Source: Pseudomonas saponiphila (GTDB lineage: Bacteria > Pseudomonadota > Gammaproteobacteria > Pseudomonadales > Pseudomonadaceae). Taken from it: a stretch of 64,000 bases of DNA. The position numbers and the translations under genes were made by a program. The DNA lies in the NCBI RefSeq assembly GCF_900105185.1, contig NZ_FNTJ01000002.1:2209411-2273410 (forward strand), read 5' to 3'. This document shows, piece by piece, positions 35,898 to 44,978 of this stretch (the stretch's first letter is position 1; each line of letters starts with the position of its first letter). The notes under the pieces are model-generated. The model did no database searches, was not told the DNA's origin, and saw nothing but the letters and a program-made list of their open reading frames with translations.

Positions 35898-36686
35898 ATG
35901 GAGCATAACGAATCTTCACTGGGCGACTTTGAGTCGACCCTGAAAAAACATGCACTGGAACTGGTCGAGAGCCTGGAAAAGGGCAAGTTCGGCGACGCTG
36001 TGCAATTGATCCATGAGCTCAATCAGACCCGTGACCGCGGCCTGTATCAGGAAGTGGGCAAGCTCACCCGCGAGCTGCATAGCGCGATCGTCAATTTCCA
36101 GATTGACCCGCACATGCCGCAAGCCGAGGAAGTTTCACAGATCACGGATGCCACTGAGCGCCTGTCCTATGTGGTCCGGCTCACGGAAGCCGCCGCCAAC
36201 CGCACCATGGACCTGGTAGAGAGCAGCACCCCGCTGGTCAATGGCCTGAGCACTGAAGCCCAGGTCTTGAGCGCAGATTGGGGGCGCTTCATGCGGCGCG
36301 AGGTCGGTGCTGAAGAGTTTCGCGAACTGGCGCGCCGGGTCGACAGTTTCCTGACGCGCAGCGAGCAGGAAACCCGCACCGTTTCCGGCCACCTCAACGA
36401 CATTCTGCTGGCGCAGGATTACCAGGACCTGACCGGTCAGGTGATCAAGCGTGTGACCCAGTTGGTCACGGAAGTCGAAAGCAATCTGCTCAAACTTGTC
36501 TTGATGGCCAGTCAGGTCGATCGCTTCGCCGGTATCGAACATGACCGTGAATCGATCCTCGCGGAAAAAGATCCGCAAAAACATCTCGCCAAGGGTGAAG
36601 GTCCGCAGATTCATGCCGATAAACGGGAAGACGTTGTGTCCGGTCAGGACGATGTAGACGATTTGCTTTCCAGCCTTGGATTCTAG
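35898..36686 (+). CDS. cheZ: CheY-phosphate phosphatase CheZ
   Basis: A 262-residue, mostly helical phosphatase. The catalytic glutamine lies in DILLAQDYQDLTGQVIKRV, and the C-terminus ends in the CheY-binding helix (DVDDLLSSLGF). It ends the response by removing phosphate from CheY. It is 30 nt after cheY and 12 nt before cheA. Confidence 0.95.
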   Translation: MEHNESSLGDFESTLKKHALELVESLEKGKFGDAVQLIHELNQTRDRGLYQEVGKLTRELHSAIVNFQIDPHMPQAEEVSQITDATERLSYVVRLTEAAANRTMDLVESSTPLVNGLSTEAQVLSADWGRFMRREVGAEEFRELARRVDSFLTRSEQETRTVSGHLNDILLAQDYQDLTGQVIKRVTQLVTEVESNLLKLVLMASQVDRFAGIEHDRESILAEKDPQKHLAKGEGPQIHADKREDVVSGQDDVDDLLSSLGF

Positions 36687-36698
36687 GAGCACCCATTA

Positions 36699-38969
36699 AT
36701 GAGCTTCGGCGCCGATGAAGAGATCCTTCAGGATTTCCTGGTTGAGGCCGGCGAGATTCTAGAGCAACTGTCCGAACAACTGGTCGAGCTGGAAAGCCGA
36801 CCGGATGATGCGGACCTGCTCAATGCAATTTTTCGCGGTTTTCACACTGTTAAAGGGGGCGCCGGCTTCCTCCAGCTCAATGAGCTGGTGGAGTGCTGTC
36901 ACATTGCCGAGAACGTCTTCGACATCCTGCGCAAGGGTGAGCGACGGGTTGATTCGGAACTGATGGACGTGGTGCTTGAGGCGCTGGACGCGGTGAACGG
37001 CATGTTCAGCCAGGTCCGTGAGCGCACCGAAATCACTGCGGCGACACCGGAACTGCTGGCCGCGTTGGCGCGGCTGGCCGAGCCTGCCGGGGCCGAACCC
37101 GCAGCGCCGGTGGTCGAGGAAGTGGCCGAAGCCGCTGTCGAGCCTGAGCCCGAGGTCGAGGCCCCGTCAGGGGATATCACCGATAACGAATTCGAACTCT
37201 TGCTCGACTCGCTGAATGCCGCCAAGGCCGACGCCGAGGCCGCACCTGCTGCCGCGCCGGTGGCCGAGGGCGAGCCCGCCAGCGACGAGATCACCGATGC
37301 CGAGTTCGAGTCCCTGCTGGATCAGTTGCATGGCAAGGGGCAGTTCGCTCCCGATGCCGTAGCTCCCGCAGCGCCTGCTGCCGCTGGCGCTGCCGCGGCT
37401 GGCGACGAAATCACCGATGACGAATTTGAAGCCCTGCTGGACCAGTTGCATGGCAAGGGCAACTTTGCCGTGGACGCACTGGAGTCCGCGGTGGCCGCGG
37501 TGCCTGCCGCGCCGGCGCCAAGCGCTGCGGCGGCCGGTAGCGACCTGATCACCGATCACGAATTCGAATCCCTGCTGGATGAGCTGCACGGCAAGGGCAA
37601 GTTCTCTGAAACTCCGGGTGCGGCCAAACCTGCAGCGGCAGTTGCGGCGGCACCGGCTGCGGCAACCAGCGCCGCCGTCGCCAAACCCGTGGCGAAGAAG
37701 CCTGAAGCCAAGGCCGAGGCGCCAAAACCGGCAGCGGCTGCAGCGCCGGCACCGGCTCGCGCCGCAGCGGCGCCGCCAGCGGAAAAGCCTGCCAGCGAAG
37801 CGGAAACCACGGTGCGGGTCGATACCGCGCGCCTGGACGAAATCATGAACATGGTGGGCGAGCTGGTGCTGGTGCGTAACCGTCTGGTGCGCCTGGGCCT
37901 GAACAGCGGCGACGAAGCCATGTCCAAGGCGGTGTCGAACCTGGACGTGGTGACCGCCGACCTGCAGACCGCGGTGATGAAGACCCGCATGCAGCCGATC
38001 AAGAAGGTGTTCGGGCGCTTCCCGCGTCTGGTTCGCGACCTGGCTCGGCAGCTCAAGAAAGAGATCAACCTGGAACTGGTGGGGGAGGAAACCGACCTCG
38101 ACAAGAACCTGGTAGAGGCCCTGGCCGACCCGCTGGTGCACTTGGTGCGCAACGCGGTGGACCACGGCATCGAGTCGCCGGAAGAGCGCGAAGCCTCGGG
38201 CAAGGCCCGTGGCGGCAAGGTGGTGCTGGCGGCGGAGCAGGAAGGTGACCACATCCTCCTGTCGATTTCCGACGATGGCAAGGGCATGGACCCCAACGTT
38301 CTACGCGCCATCGCCGTCAAGCGCGGCGTGATGGACAAGGACGCCGCCGACCGCCTGAGCGATACCGAGTGCTACAACCTGATCTTCGCCCCGGGCTTCT
38401 CCACCAAGACCGAGATCTCCGACGTCTCCGGCCGTGGTGTGGGCATGGACGTGGTGAAGACCAAGATTTCCCAGCTCAATGGCTCGATCAACATCTACTC
38501 GACCAAGGGCCAGGGTTCGAAGATCGTCATCAAGGTGCCGTTGACCCTGGCGATCATGCCGACCCTGATGGTGATGCTGGGCAACCAGGCGTTCGCCTTC
38601 CCGTTGGTCAACGTCAACGAAATCTTCCACCTCGACCTGTCCCGCACCAATGTGGTGGACGGCCAGGAAGTGGTGATCGTGCGTGACAAGGCATTGCCCC
38701 TGTTCTACCTCAAGCGCTGGCTGGTCAGTTCCGCGGCTCATGAAGAGCAGCGTGAAGGCCACGTAGTGATCCTTTCGGTGGGCACCCAACGGATCGGCTT
38801 TGTCGTCGATCAGTTGGTGGGCCAGGAAGAAGTGGTCATCAAGCCCTTGGGCAAAATGCTTCAGGGAACCCCGGGCATGTCCGGCGCCACCATTACCGGT
38901 GACGGCCGCATCGCTCTGATTCTCGATGTTCCGAGCATGCTCAAGCGTTACGCCGCACGGCGTATTTGA
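36699..38969 (+). CDS. cheA: Chemotaxis histidine kinase CheA
   Basis: A 756-residue kinase. The P1 Hpt domain has His49 in [11 protein letters not shown]3 dimerisation starts near residue 365 ([20 protein letters not shown]). The P4 ATPase has [25 protein letters not shown] and [11 protein letters not shown]5 is the CheW-like C-terminus. Between P1 and P3 lies a long Ala/Pro-rich linker with four copies of a motif of the form ITDxEFExLLDxLHGKG (starts at residues 160, 198, 238 and 284). This linker replaces a clearly recognisable P2 domain. Such motifs resemble the LID segments that tie CheA to ParP, encoded downstream. Confidence 0.96.
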   Translation: MSFGADEEILQDFLVEAGEILEQLSEQLVELESRPDDADLLNAIFRGFHTVKGGAGFLQLNELVECCHIAENVFDILRKGERRVDSELMDVVLEALDAVNGMFSQVRERTEITAATPELLAALARLAEPAGAEPAAPVVEEVAEAAVEPEPEVEAPSGDITDNEFELLLDSLNAAKADAEAAPAAAPVAEGEPASDEITDAEFESLLDQLHGKGQFAPDAVAPAAPAAAGAAAAGDEITDDEFEALLDQLHGKGNFAVDALESAVAAVPAAPAPSAAAAGSDLITDHEFESLLDELHGKGKFSETPGAAKPAAAVAAAPAAATSAAVAKPVAKKPEAKAEAPKPAAAAAPAPARAAAAPPAEKPASEAETTVRVDTARLDEIMNMVGELVLVRNRLVRLGLNSGDEAMSKAVSNLDVVTADLQTAVMKTRMQPIKKVFGRFPRLVRDLARQLKKEINLELVGEETDLDKNLVEALADPLVHLVRNAVDHGIESPEEREASGKARGGKVVLAAEQEGDHILLSISDDGKGMDPNVLRAIAVKRGVMDKDAADRLSDTECYNLIFAPGFSTKTEISDVSGRGVGMDVVKTKISQLNGSINIYSTKGQGSKIVIKVPLTLAIMPTLMVMLGNQAFAFPLVNVNEIFHLDLSRTNVVDGQEVVIVRDKALPLFYLKRWLVSSAAHEEQREGHVVILSVGTQRIGFVVDQLVGQEEVVIKPLGKMLQGTPGMSGATITGDGRIALILDVPSMLKRYAARRI
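37176..37608 (+). repeat. Four-fold repeated motif in the CheA P1-P3 linker
   Basis: Coding repeat. Units start at 37176, 37290, 37410 and 37548 (residues 160, 198, 238 and 284), spaced 38, 40 and 46 residues apart by Ala/Pro spacers. Units 2-4 share ITDxEFExLLDxLHGKGxF; unit 1 is diverged after LLLDSLN. Confidence 0.9.
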
Positions 38970-39016
38970 TTCGGCGGGGAGGGGCGGTTGGCCTCGCCCC
39001 ACCTAACGGAGTGTTT

Positions 39017-40141
39017 ATGGCAGTCAAAGTCCTGGTGGTGGACGATTCGGGTTTTTTCCGCCGCCGCGTCTCGGAAATTCTTTCAGCGGATTCGAGTATC
39101 CAGGTCGTCGGTACGGCGACCAACGGTAAAGAGGCGATCGATCAGGCCCTGGCGCTCAAGCCGGACGTGATCACCATGGACTACGAGATGCCGATGATGG
39201 ATGGCATCACCGCAGTGCGGCATATCATGCAGCGCTGCCCGACGCCGGTCCTGATGTTCTCTTCCCTGACCCATGAAGGCGCTCGAGTGACCCTCGATGC
39301 GCTGGATGCCGGGGCCGTGGATTTCCTGCCGAAAAATTTCGAAGACATCTCGCGCAATCCCGAGAAGGTCAAGCAACTGCTGTGCGAGAAAGTCCACAGC
39401 ATCTCGCGCAGCAATCGTCGTTTCAGCAGCTACAGCACCCCGGCGCCGCAACCGACCGCACCGACTGCACCAGCTCCGACCCCGTCGAGCTTCGGCAGTG
39501 CACGCCCGGCGCCAGCACCGGCTCCGGTCCGTGCTTCGGCAGCGGCTGCAGGTCCGGCATCGCCGGCGCCCAAGCGCAAGGCCTACAAGCTGGTGGCGAT
39601 CGGTACGTCCACCGGTGGCCCGGTGGCCTTGCAGCGGGTCCTGACCCAGCTGCCGGCCAACTTCCCGGCCCCTATCGTGCTGATCCAGCACATGCCGGCG
39701 GCGTTCACCAAGGCCTTTGCCGAGCGTCTGGACAAGCTCTGCCGCATCAGCGTCAAGGAAGCCGAGGATGGCGACATCCTGCGTCCAGGCCTGGCGCTGC
39801 TGGCGCCGGGCGGCAAGCAGATGATGATCGACGGTCGTGGCGCGGTGAAGATTCTTCCCGGCGACGAGCGTCTGAACTACAAGCCGTGCGTGGACATCAC
39901 CTTCGGTTCTGCGGCCAAGTCCTACAGCGACAAAGTTCTGGCGGTGGTACTCACCGGCATGGGCGCTGACGGTCGTGAAGGTGCGCGCCTGCTCAAGCAG
40001 GGCGGCAGCGCGGTCTGGGCCCAGGATGAAGCCAGCTGCGTGATCTATGGCATGCCCATGGCCATCGTCAAGGCCAACCTGGCAGACGCGGTGTACAGCC
40101 TGGATGACATCGGCCGGCATCTGGTCGAGGCCTGCCTCTGA
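39017..40141 (+). CDS. cheB: Chemotaxis methylesterase CheB
   Basis: A 374-residue protein that demethylates and deamidates chemoreceptors. Receiver domain with phospho-Asp in [13 protein letters not shown]; a Pro/Ala-rich linker (about 143-180); and the esterase domain with catalytic Ser198 in [11 protein letters not shown], His in [14 protein letters not shown] and Asp in [11 protein letters not shown]. The ATG at 39017 ([12 protein letters not shown]) is chosen over an upstream in-frame ATG at 38966 that overlaps cheA. The stop overlaps the motC start (TGATG). Confidence 0.95.
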   Translation: MAVKVLVVDDSGFFRRRVSEILSADSSIQVVGTATNGKEAIDQALALKPDVITMDYEMPMMDGITAVRHIMQRCPTPVLMFSSLTHEGARVTLDALDAGAVDFLPKNFEDISRNPEKVKQLLCEKVHSISRSNRRFSSYSTPAPQPTAPTAPAPTPSSFGSARPAPAPAPVRASAAAAGPASPAPKRKAYKLVAIGTSTGGPVALQRVLTQLPANFPAPIVLIQHMPAAFTKAFAERLDKLCRISVKEAEDGDILRPGLALLAPGGKQMMIDGRGAVKILPGDERLNYKPCVDITFGSAAKSYSDKVLAVVLTGMGADGREGARLLKQGGSAVWAQDEASCVIYGMPMAIVKANLADAVYSLDDIGRHLVEACL

Positions 40142-40881
40142 TGGATGTGCTCAGCCTAATCGGGATCATCATGGCGTTTGTCGCCATCATCGGTGGCAAC
40201 TACCTGGAAGGTGGTCACCTGTCGGCACTGGCCAACGGCCCAGCCGCGCTGATCGTGCTCGGCGGCACCATTGGTGCTGCCTTGTTGCAGTCGCCGTTGA
40301 GCGCTTTCAAGCGAGCCATGCAGATCCTGGTGTGGATCCTGTTTCCGCCTCGGGTCGATCTGCCCGGCGGCATCGACCGGGTGGTCAACTGGAGCCTGAC
40401 CGCGCGCAAGGAGGGCCTGCTGGGCCTGGAAGGCGTGGCGGATGCCGAACCGGACACCTATTCGCGCAAAGGCCTGCAACTGCTGGTGGACGGCGCCGAG
40501 CCGGAAGCCATCCGCAGCATCCTCGAGGTGGATTTCTACACTCAGGAAAGCCGTGATATCGAGGCCGCCAAGGTCTTCGAGAGCATGGGCGGCTATGCGC
40601 CGACCATCGGCATCATCGGTGCGGTCATGGGGCTGATTCACGTGATGGGCAACCTGGCCGATCCGTCCCAGCTGGGTAGCGGCATTGCCGTGGCCTTCGT
40701 CGCCACCATCTATGGTGTGGCCAGTGCCAACCTGGTGCTGTTGCCGATCGCCGCCAAGCTGAAATCCATTGCCCTGCGCCAGTCGCGTTACCGGGAAATG
40801 CTGCTCGAAGGCATCCTGTCGATCGCCGAAGGCGAAAACCCCCGCTCCATCGAGCTGAAGCTGCAAGGCTTCATGGACTGA
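40141..40881 (+). CDS. motC: Flagellar motor stator protein MotC
   Basis: A 246-residue MotA-family stator with four membrane helices and the family region GYAPTIGIIGAVMGLIHVMGNL. MotCD is the second stator system of Pseudomonas (motAB lies elsewhere) and is needed for swarming on viscous surfaces in P. aeruginosa. It is coupled to cheB by TGATG and followed by motD after 2 nt. Confidence 0.95.
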   Translation: MDVLSLIGIIMAFVAIIGGNYLEGGHLSALANGPAALIVLGGTIGAALLQSPLSAFKRAMQILVWILFPPRVDLPGGIDRVVNWSLTARKEGLLGLEGVADAEPDTYSRKGLQLLVDGAEPEAIRSILEVDFYTQESRDIEAAKVFESMGGYAPTIGIIGAVMGLIHVMGNLADPSQLGSGIAVAFVATIYGVASANLVLLPIAAKLKSIALRQSRYREMLLEGILSIAEGENPRSIELKLQGFMD

Positions 40882-40883
40882 TT

Positions 40884-41810
40884 ATGGCCCGTCGTCGCCA
40901 GCAAGAAGAACACGTCAACCATGAGCGCTGGTTGGTTTCCTACGCCGACTTCATCACCTTGCTGTTCGCGTTTTTTGTGGTCATGTACTCGATTTCCTCG
41001 ATCAACGAGGGCAAGTACAAGGTGATTTCCGAAGCCTTGATCGGGGTCTTCACCGACTCCGATCGCAGCCTCAAGCCGATTCCCATCGGTGATGAGCGGC
41101 CCAGGACCGTGACCCCGGCCAAGCCTCTGGTCAAGGACAGCGAGCAGGTCGACGCCGGGATTTCCGCTGGCAGCGATCCGCTCAAGAGCATCGCCGATGA
41201 CATCAGCGCGGCCTTTGGCGATCTGATCAGCTCGAACCAGATGACCGTGCGCGGCAACGAGTTGTGGGTGGAGATCGAACTCAACTCCAGCCTGTTGTTC
41301 GGCAGTGGCGACGCCATGCCCAGCGACCAGGCGTTCACCATCATCGACAAGGTGGCGAAGATCCTCAAACCCTTCGACAACCCGATCCATGTCGAGGGCT
41401 TCACCGACAATCAGCCGATCCAGACCGCGCAATACCCGACCAACTGGGAGCTGTCCTCGGCCCGCTCGGCGAGCATCGTGCGCATGCTGGCGATGCAGGG
41501 TGTCAATCCGGCACGGATGGCCTCCGTGGGCTATGGCGAGTTCCAGCCGGTGGCCAACAACGCCACTGCCGAAGGCCGGGCGCGCAATCGGCGGGTGGTG
41601 CTGGTGGTGTCGCGCAATCTCGATGTGCGGCGCAGCCTGACCGGTACCGGCACCGCCAATGCAACACCGGATGCGGCACTCAAGCGTGCTGGCACCGCCA
41701 ATGCAACACCGGATGCGGCACTCAAGCGTGCTGGCACACAAACTGCACCAACCCCGGTTAAAACGCCGGTACAGGGAAGCGCCGTCAATTCTCCGTCACC
41801 CGCTTTGTAA
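40884..41810 (+). CDS. motD: Flagellar motor stator protein MotD
   Basis: A 308-residue MotB-family stator. One membrane helix carries the proton-binding Asp22 (SYADFITLLFAFFVVMYS). A periplasmic OmpA-like peptidoglycan-binding domain follows (VEGFTDNQPIQ, SSARSASIVRMLAMQGV, RARNRRVVLVVS). After the OmpA domain comes a variable tail of about 55 residues that contains a perfect tandem duplication of 14 residues (42 bp, 41649-41732). Confidence 0.95.
   Translation: MARRRQQEEHVNHERWLVSYADFITLLFAFFVVMYSISSINEGKYKVISEALIGVFTDSDRSLKPIPIGDERPRTVTPAKPLVKDSEQVDAGISAGSDPLKSIADDISAAFGDLISSNQMTVRGNELWVEIELNSSLLFGSGDAMPSDQAFTIIDKVAKILKPFDNPIHVEGFTDNQPIQTAQYPTNWELSSARSASIVRMLAMQGVNPARMASVGYGEFQPVANNATAEGRARNRRVVLVVSRNLDVRRSLTGTGTANATPDAALKRAGTANATPDAALKRAGTQTAPTPVKTPVQGSAVNSPSPAL
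41649..41732 (+). repeat. 42-bp perfect tandem duplication in the motD tail
   Basis: Two identical 42-bp units (41649-41690 and 41691-41732), each encoding GTANATPDAALKRA. A partial third unit (GGCAC) follows. The unit is a multiple of three, so copy-number change keeps the frame. Confidence 0.95.
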
Positions 41811-41860
41811 CTTAGCGCTATGTCTCGCCCTGCTGTGGCTGGGCGGGAGGAACCAACCGA

Positions 41861-42649
41861 ATGAGAGTCTGGGCAGTCGCCAATCAAAAGGGTGGTGTTG
41901 GTAAAACCACCAGTTCCATCGCTTTAGCCGGCTTGCTGGCCGAGGCGGGCAAGCGCGTGGTCGTGGTCGATCTCGACCCCCACGGTTCCATGACCAGCTA
42001 CTTCGGCTACGACCCGGACAGCCTGGAGCACAGCAGCTACGATCTGTTCCTGCACAAGGGCAACGTGCCCCAGGACCTGCCGGGCCAACTGCTGCTGGGC
42101 ACCAGCCATGAACAGATTTCCCTGTTGCCGTCGAGCACCGCCCTGGCCACCCTTGAGCGCCAGTCGCCGGGGCAGAGCGGCCTGGGCCTGGTGATCGCCA
42201 AGAGCCTGGCGCAGCTGTGGCAGGACTTCGACTACGCAGTGATCGACAGCCCGCCGCTGCTCGGCGTGTTGATGGTCAACGCCCTGGCGGCCAGCCAGCA
42301 GTTGGTGATTCCGGTGCAGACCGAACACCTGGCGGTCAAGGGCCTGGAGCGCATGGTCAACACTCTGGCCATGGTCAACCGCTCGCGCAAGCAACCACTG
42401 CCGTTCAGCATTGTGCCGACCCTGTTCGATCGACGGACCCAGGCGTCCCTGGGCACGCTGCGGATTCTGCGGGACAAGTTTCCCGAGGAAATCTGGCAAG
42501 GCTATATCCCGGTGGATACCCGCCTGCGGGACGCCAGCCGGGCAGGGGTCACCCCCTCCCAGTTCGATGGCAAGAGTCGCGGCGTACTGGCCTACAAGGC
42601 CTTGCTCAAGCACTTGCTGGCCCAGCAACTCGTGGCGCAGGTGGCTTGA
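41861..42649 (+). CDS. parC: ParC, ParA-like polar positioning ATPase of chemotaxis arrays
   Basis: A 262-residue ParA/MinD ATPase with deviant Walker A QKGGVGKTTSS (residues 9-19), Walker A' VVVDLDPHGSMT and VIDSPPLLGVLMVNAL. ParA homologues in this position recruit chemosensory arrays to the old pole in Vibrio and Pseudomonas. The next genes encode its partner ParP and CheW. It is distinct from the chromosome-segregation ParA and from FleN. Confidence 0.9.
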   Translation: MRVWAVANQKGGVGKTTSSIALAGLLAEAGKRVVVVDLDPHGSMTSYFGYDPDSLEHSSYDLFLHKGNVPQDLPGQLLLGTSHEQISLLPSSTALATLERQSPGQSGLGLVIAKSLAQLWQDFDYAVIDSPPLLGVLMVNALAASQQLVIPVQTEHLAVKGLERMVNTLAMVNRSRKQPLPFSIVPTLFDRRTQASLGTLRILRDKFPEEIWQGYIPVDTRLRDASRAGVTPSQFDGKSRGVLAYKALLKHLLAQQLVAQVA

Positions 42650-42733
42650 CGTGAAGGCTTATTCAAGTCGCCCGACGGCCTGGCCGATAACCTCCACAGG
42701 TCAATGTGTCGGGGTTTTCGCGTGGGTATCCTT

Positions 42734-43636
42734 ATGAACCGTCCTCTGGATATCAAGAGCCGGCCCCAGCTGGCGCTGCAGTCGTACCTGGACGCTTTGC
42801 TGCAGGATGCCACCGAAGAAGAACTGGTTCCGGAGCCCGCAGTTGCGGTTGCCGTCGAGGTTGCGCCGCCAGCTTTGCTGGTCACGTCCGAGGCCGGTAG
42901 CGAAGTGCTGGACGAATTCCAGGCAGCAGTGTTGGAAGAGCAGGCGCGGGATGCGTTGCTTCAGCAGCAGGCGGCTCCTCTCGCCCGGGCGGCGGAGCCG
43001 ATGCCGGCGCCAGCCGTTCTGGAAGCGCCGCCGCCGGTGCTGACCTCGATCTCCCCCGTGGTGCCGATGCTTCAAGCGCTGGTGCCGCCGGTGGTCGAAG
43101 TGCACCTGCCACCCAGCAATACACCACCGCCGGTCATCGGCAGCGACCGTCCCAGCTGGGCCGCGGAACCTTTCGAATGCCTGTTGTTCGATGTTGCCGG
43201 CCTGACCCTGGCGGTGCCGCTGGTGTGCCTGGGTTCGATCTATTCTCTGGCGGGACAGGAACTCACGCCGCTGTTCGGTCAGCCGGAGTGGTTCCTCGGT
43301 ATCCTGCCGAGCCAGGCCGGCAACCTGAAAGTGCTGGATACCGCCCGTTGGGTCATGCCGGATCGTTACCGCGATGATTTCCGCCAGGGCCTGCAGTACG
43401 TAATCTCGGTCCAGGGCTATGAGTGGGGGTTGGCGGTGCATCAGGTCAGCCGTTCGTTGCGCCTGGACCCCAATGAAATCAAGTGGCGCAGTCATCGTGG
43501 CCAACGCCCGTGGCTCGCCGGCACCGTGATCGAACACATGTGCGCCTTGCTCGACGTGGCCGAACTGGCGGAGTTGATCGCCACCGGTGGTGCCAAGCAG
43601 CTGGCTATCAGTCAAGCGGCGCACAAGCCGAAGTGA
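42734..43636 (+). CDS. parP: ParP, CheW-domain polar localisation protein
   Basis: A 300-residue protein: a Pro/Ala/Val-rich N-terminal half (about residues 25-135) and a C-terminal CheW-like domain (ECLLFDVAGLTLAVPLVCLGSIY onward), the AIF domain in Vibrio ParP. ParP links ParC to CheA and the receptor array. The ATG at 42734 is chosen; a GTG ten codons upstream lacks a ribosome site. The CheA linker repeats are the likely partner surface (inference). Confidence 0.85.
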   Translation: MNRPLDIKSRPQLALQSYLDALLQDATEEELVPEPAVAVAVEVAPPALLVTSEAGSEVLDEFQAAVLEEQARDALLQQQAAPLARAAEPMPAPAVLEAPPPVLTSISPVVPMLQALVPPVVEVHLPPSNTPPPVIGSDRPSWAAEPFECLLFDVAGLTLAVPLVCLGSIYSLAGQELTPLFGQPEWFLGILPSQAGNLKVLDTARWVMPDRYRDDFRQGLQYVISVQGYEWGLAVHQVSRSLRLDPNEIKWRSHRGQRPWLAGTVIEHMCALLDVAELAELIATGGAKQLAISQAAHKPK

Positions 43637-43682
43637 AGCAAACACAGGCGGCGTCCATTGGGCGCAGCCACACAGAACACAC

Positions 43683-43702
43683 ACCGTTTTCAACGGTTTT
43701 TT
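43683..43702 (+). terminator. Small intrinsic terminator or attenuator before cheW
   Basis: ACCGTT-TTC-AACGGT followed by five T, 46 bp after the parP stop and only 14 bp before the cheW start. The 6-bp stem suggests partial termination or an RNA structure affecting cheW translation. Confidence 0.55.
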
Positions 43703-43715
43703 GAGGGGTCAGGGT

Positions 43716-44198
43716 ATGAATAAGTCGTCGTCTGCACAGGGTTCCGAAGATCCGATCCTGCAATGGGTCACCTTCAAGCTGGATAACGAGTCCTACGGCA
43801 TCAACGTGATGCGCGTCCAGGAAGTGCTGCGCTACACCGAGATCGCTCCGGTGCCGGGTGCTCCGAGCTACGTGCTGGGGATCATCAACCTGCGCGGCAA
43901 CGTGGTCACGGTAATCGATACCCGCCAGCGTTTCGGCCTGGTGCCCACCGAAGTCAATGACAACACCCGGATTGTCATCATCGAAGCCGACAAGCAAGTG
44001 GTCGGGATCATGGTCGACAGCGTGGCGGAAGTGGTTTACCTGCGTCAGTCGGAAGTCGAAACCGCACCGAATGTCGGTAACGAAGAGTCGGCCAAGTTCA
44101 TTCAGGGCGTCTGCAACAAGAACGGCGAACTGCTGATTCTGGTCGAGCTGGACAAGATGATGAGCGAAGAGGAATGGTCGGAACTGGAGAGTATCTGA
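43716..44198 (+). CDS. cheW: Chemotaxis coupling protein CheW
   Basis: A 160-residue CheW that couples receptors to CheA: ILQWVTFKLDNESYGINVMRV-type start, VLGIINLRGNVVTVID and a C-terminal KNGELLILVELDKMM. The ATG at 43716 follows a GAGGGGT ribosome site; the open frame upstream overlaps parP and the hairpin. Confidence 0.96.
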   Translation: MNKSSSAQGSEDPILQWVTFKLDNESYGINVMRVQEVLRYTEIAPVPGAPSYVLGIINLRGNVVTVIDTRQRFGLVPTEVNDNTRIVIIEADKQVVGIMVDSVAEVVYLRQSEVETAPNVGNEESAKFIQGVCNKNGELLILVELDKMMSEEEWSELESI

Positions 44199-44591
44199 TT
44201 GATCCTCGAGGTAGCGGTGATTGTCCTGGCGATCCTCTGGGTCGCCACTGTGGCGCTGTTTCTGTCGTACACCCGCAATCAGCGGCAGATCGCCGCCCAG
44301 CAAGCCGAAGGCGATGCCGTGCGCGATCAGCGGATCAAGGAGCTGGCCAAGCGCGTCGACCATTACCAGAACGGTACGGTGCGCATGGGCGAGGATCTGC
44401 ATGAACTGCGAGCGGTGGTAGCGCCGTTGCCAGACAAACTGGCCCAGCTGGAGCAGCGTGACCCCTCCAGCCTGTCCTTCGCCCAGGCCGCGCGCCTGGT
44501 GGGCATGGGCGCCAGCGTCGACGAACTGACCCAGTCCTGCGGCTTGACCCAGGCCGAGGCGGAACTGGTCAGCAAGCTGCACAAAGGTTGA
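44199..44591 (+). CDS. DUF2802 family membrane-anchored protein
   Basis: A 130-residue protein of unknown function found after cheW in Pseudomonas. One N-terminal membrane helix (residues 3-23), a coiled-coil-like middle (QRIKELAKRVDHYQNG) and a C-terminal helical domain (FAQAARLVGMGASVDELTQSCGLTQAEAELV) that looks like a degenerate helix-turn-helix. It starts with TTG immediately after the cheW stop, so it is probably translationally coupled. Its position suggests a role with the array or motor. Confidence 0.8.
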   Translation: MILEVAVIVLAILWVATVALFLSYTRNQRQIAAQQAEGDAVRDQRIKELAKRVDHYQNGTVRMGEDLHELRAVVAPLPDKLAQLEQRDPSSLSFAQAARLVGMGASVDELTQSCGLTQAEAELVSKLHKG

Positions 44592-44658
44592 AGCGCAGCT
44601 TCAAGTCGCAAGCTGCAAGCTGCAAGTTTCCAGCTTGAAGCTTGCGGCTTACAGCTCG
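44592..44658. repeat. AAGCTGC-type repeats between convergent genes
   Basis: Short direct repeats (CAAGCTG CAAGCTG CAAG) face inverted copies (CAGCTTGAAGCTTGCGGCTT), able to form a long imperfect hairpin across the convergent ends of the DUF2802 gene and the FlhB-C gene. It probably acts as a bidirectional transcription barrier. Similar strings are common between Pseudomonas genes. Confidence 0.6.
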
Positions 44659-44978
44659 TAACCGTCCCCTGTGATGTCTTTCTCCTGTTCCACCTGATGC
44701 GGATCATGTCCGGCCGGGAATTTGCCCTTGAGGTTCCAGGCGAAGGCGATGATTTCGGCAATGGTCCGGTACAGCTCCGGCGGAATGCTCTCGCCCAACT
44801 CCAGGCGTGCCAGGAGCTTCACCAGTTCGGCGTTCTCATAGATCGGCACTTCATGGTCCCGAGCGATCTTCAGGATGGCTTCGGCCAGTGCATCGTCGCC
44901 CTTGGCGGTGAGGGTCGGGGCTTGCTGGCCGTCGTACTTGAGGGCAATGGCCTGGCGTGGTGGCGGAGAGTGTTTCAT
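44649..44978 (-). CDS. Free-standing FlhB C-domain homologue (FhlB/YlqH type)
   Basis: A 109-residue cytoplasmic protein matching the C-terminal half of FlhB/EscU after the cleavage site (AIALKYDGQQAPTLTAKGDDALAEAILKIA; YENAELVKLLARLELGESIPPELY). It lacks the membrane part and the NPTH motif; the sequence begins about where the post-cleavage fragment would. Such proteins can replace the FlhB C-fragment in export switching in Salmonella. Its start overlaps the stop of the FliK-like gene by 4 nt, so the two are coupled. Confidence 0.85.
   Translation of the reverse strand: MKHSPPPRQAIALKYDGQQAPTLTAKGDDALAEAILKIARDHEVPIYENAELVKLLARLELGESIPPELYRTIAEIIAFAWNLKGKFPAGHDPHQVEQEKDITGDGYEL

Noticed and set aside
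44592-44658. Possible CRISPR array or REP element
   Set aside because: Units are only about 7 bp with no spacers, and the structure fits a hairpin between convergent genes.
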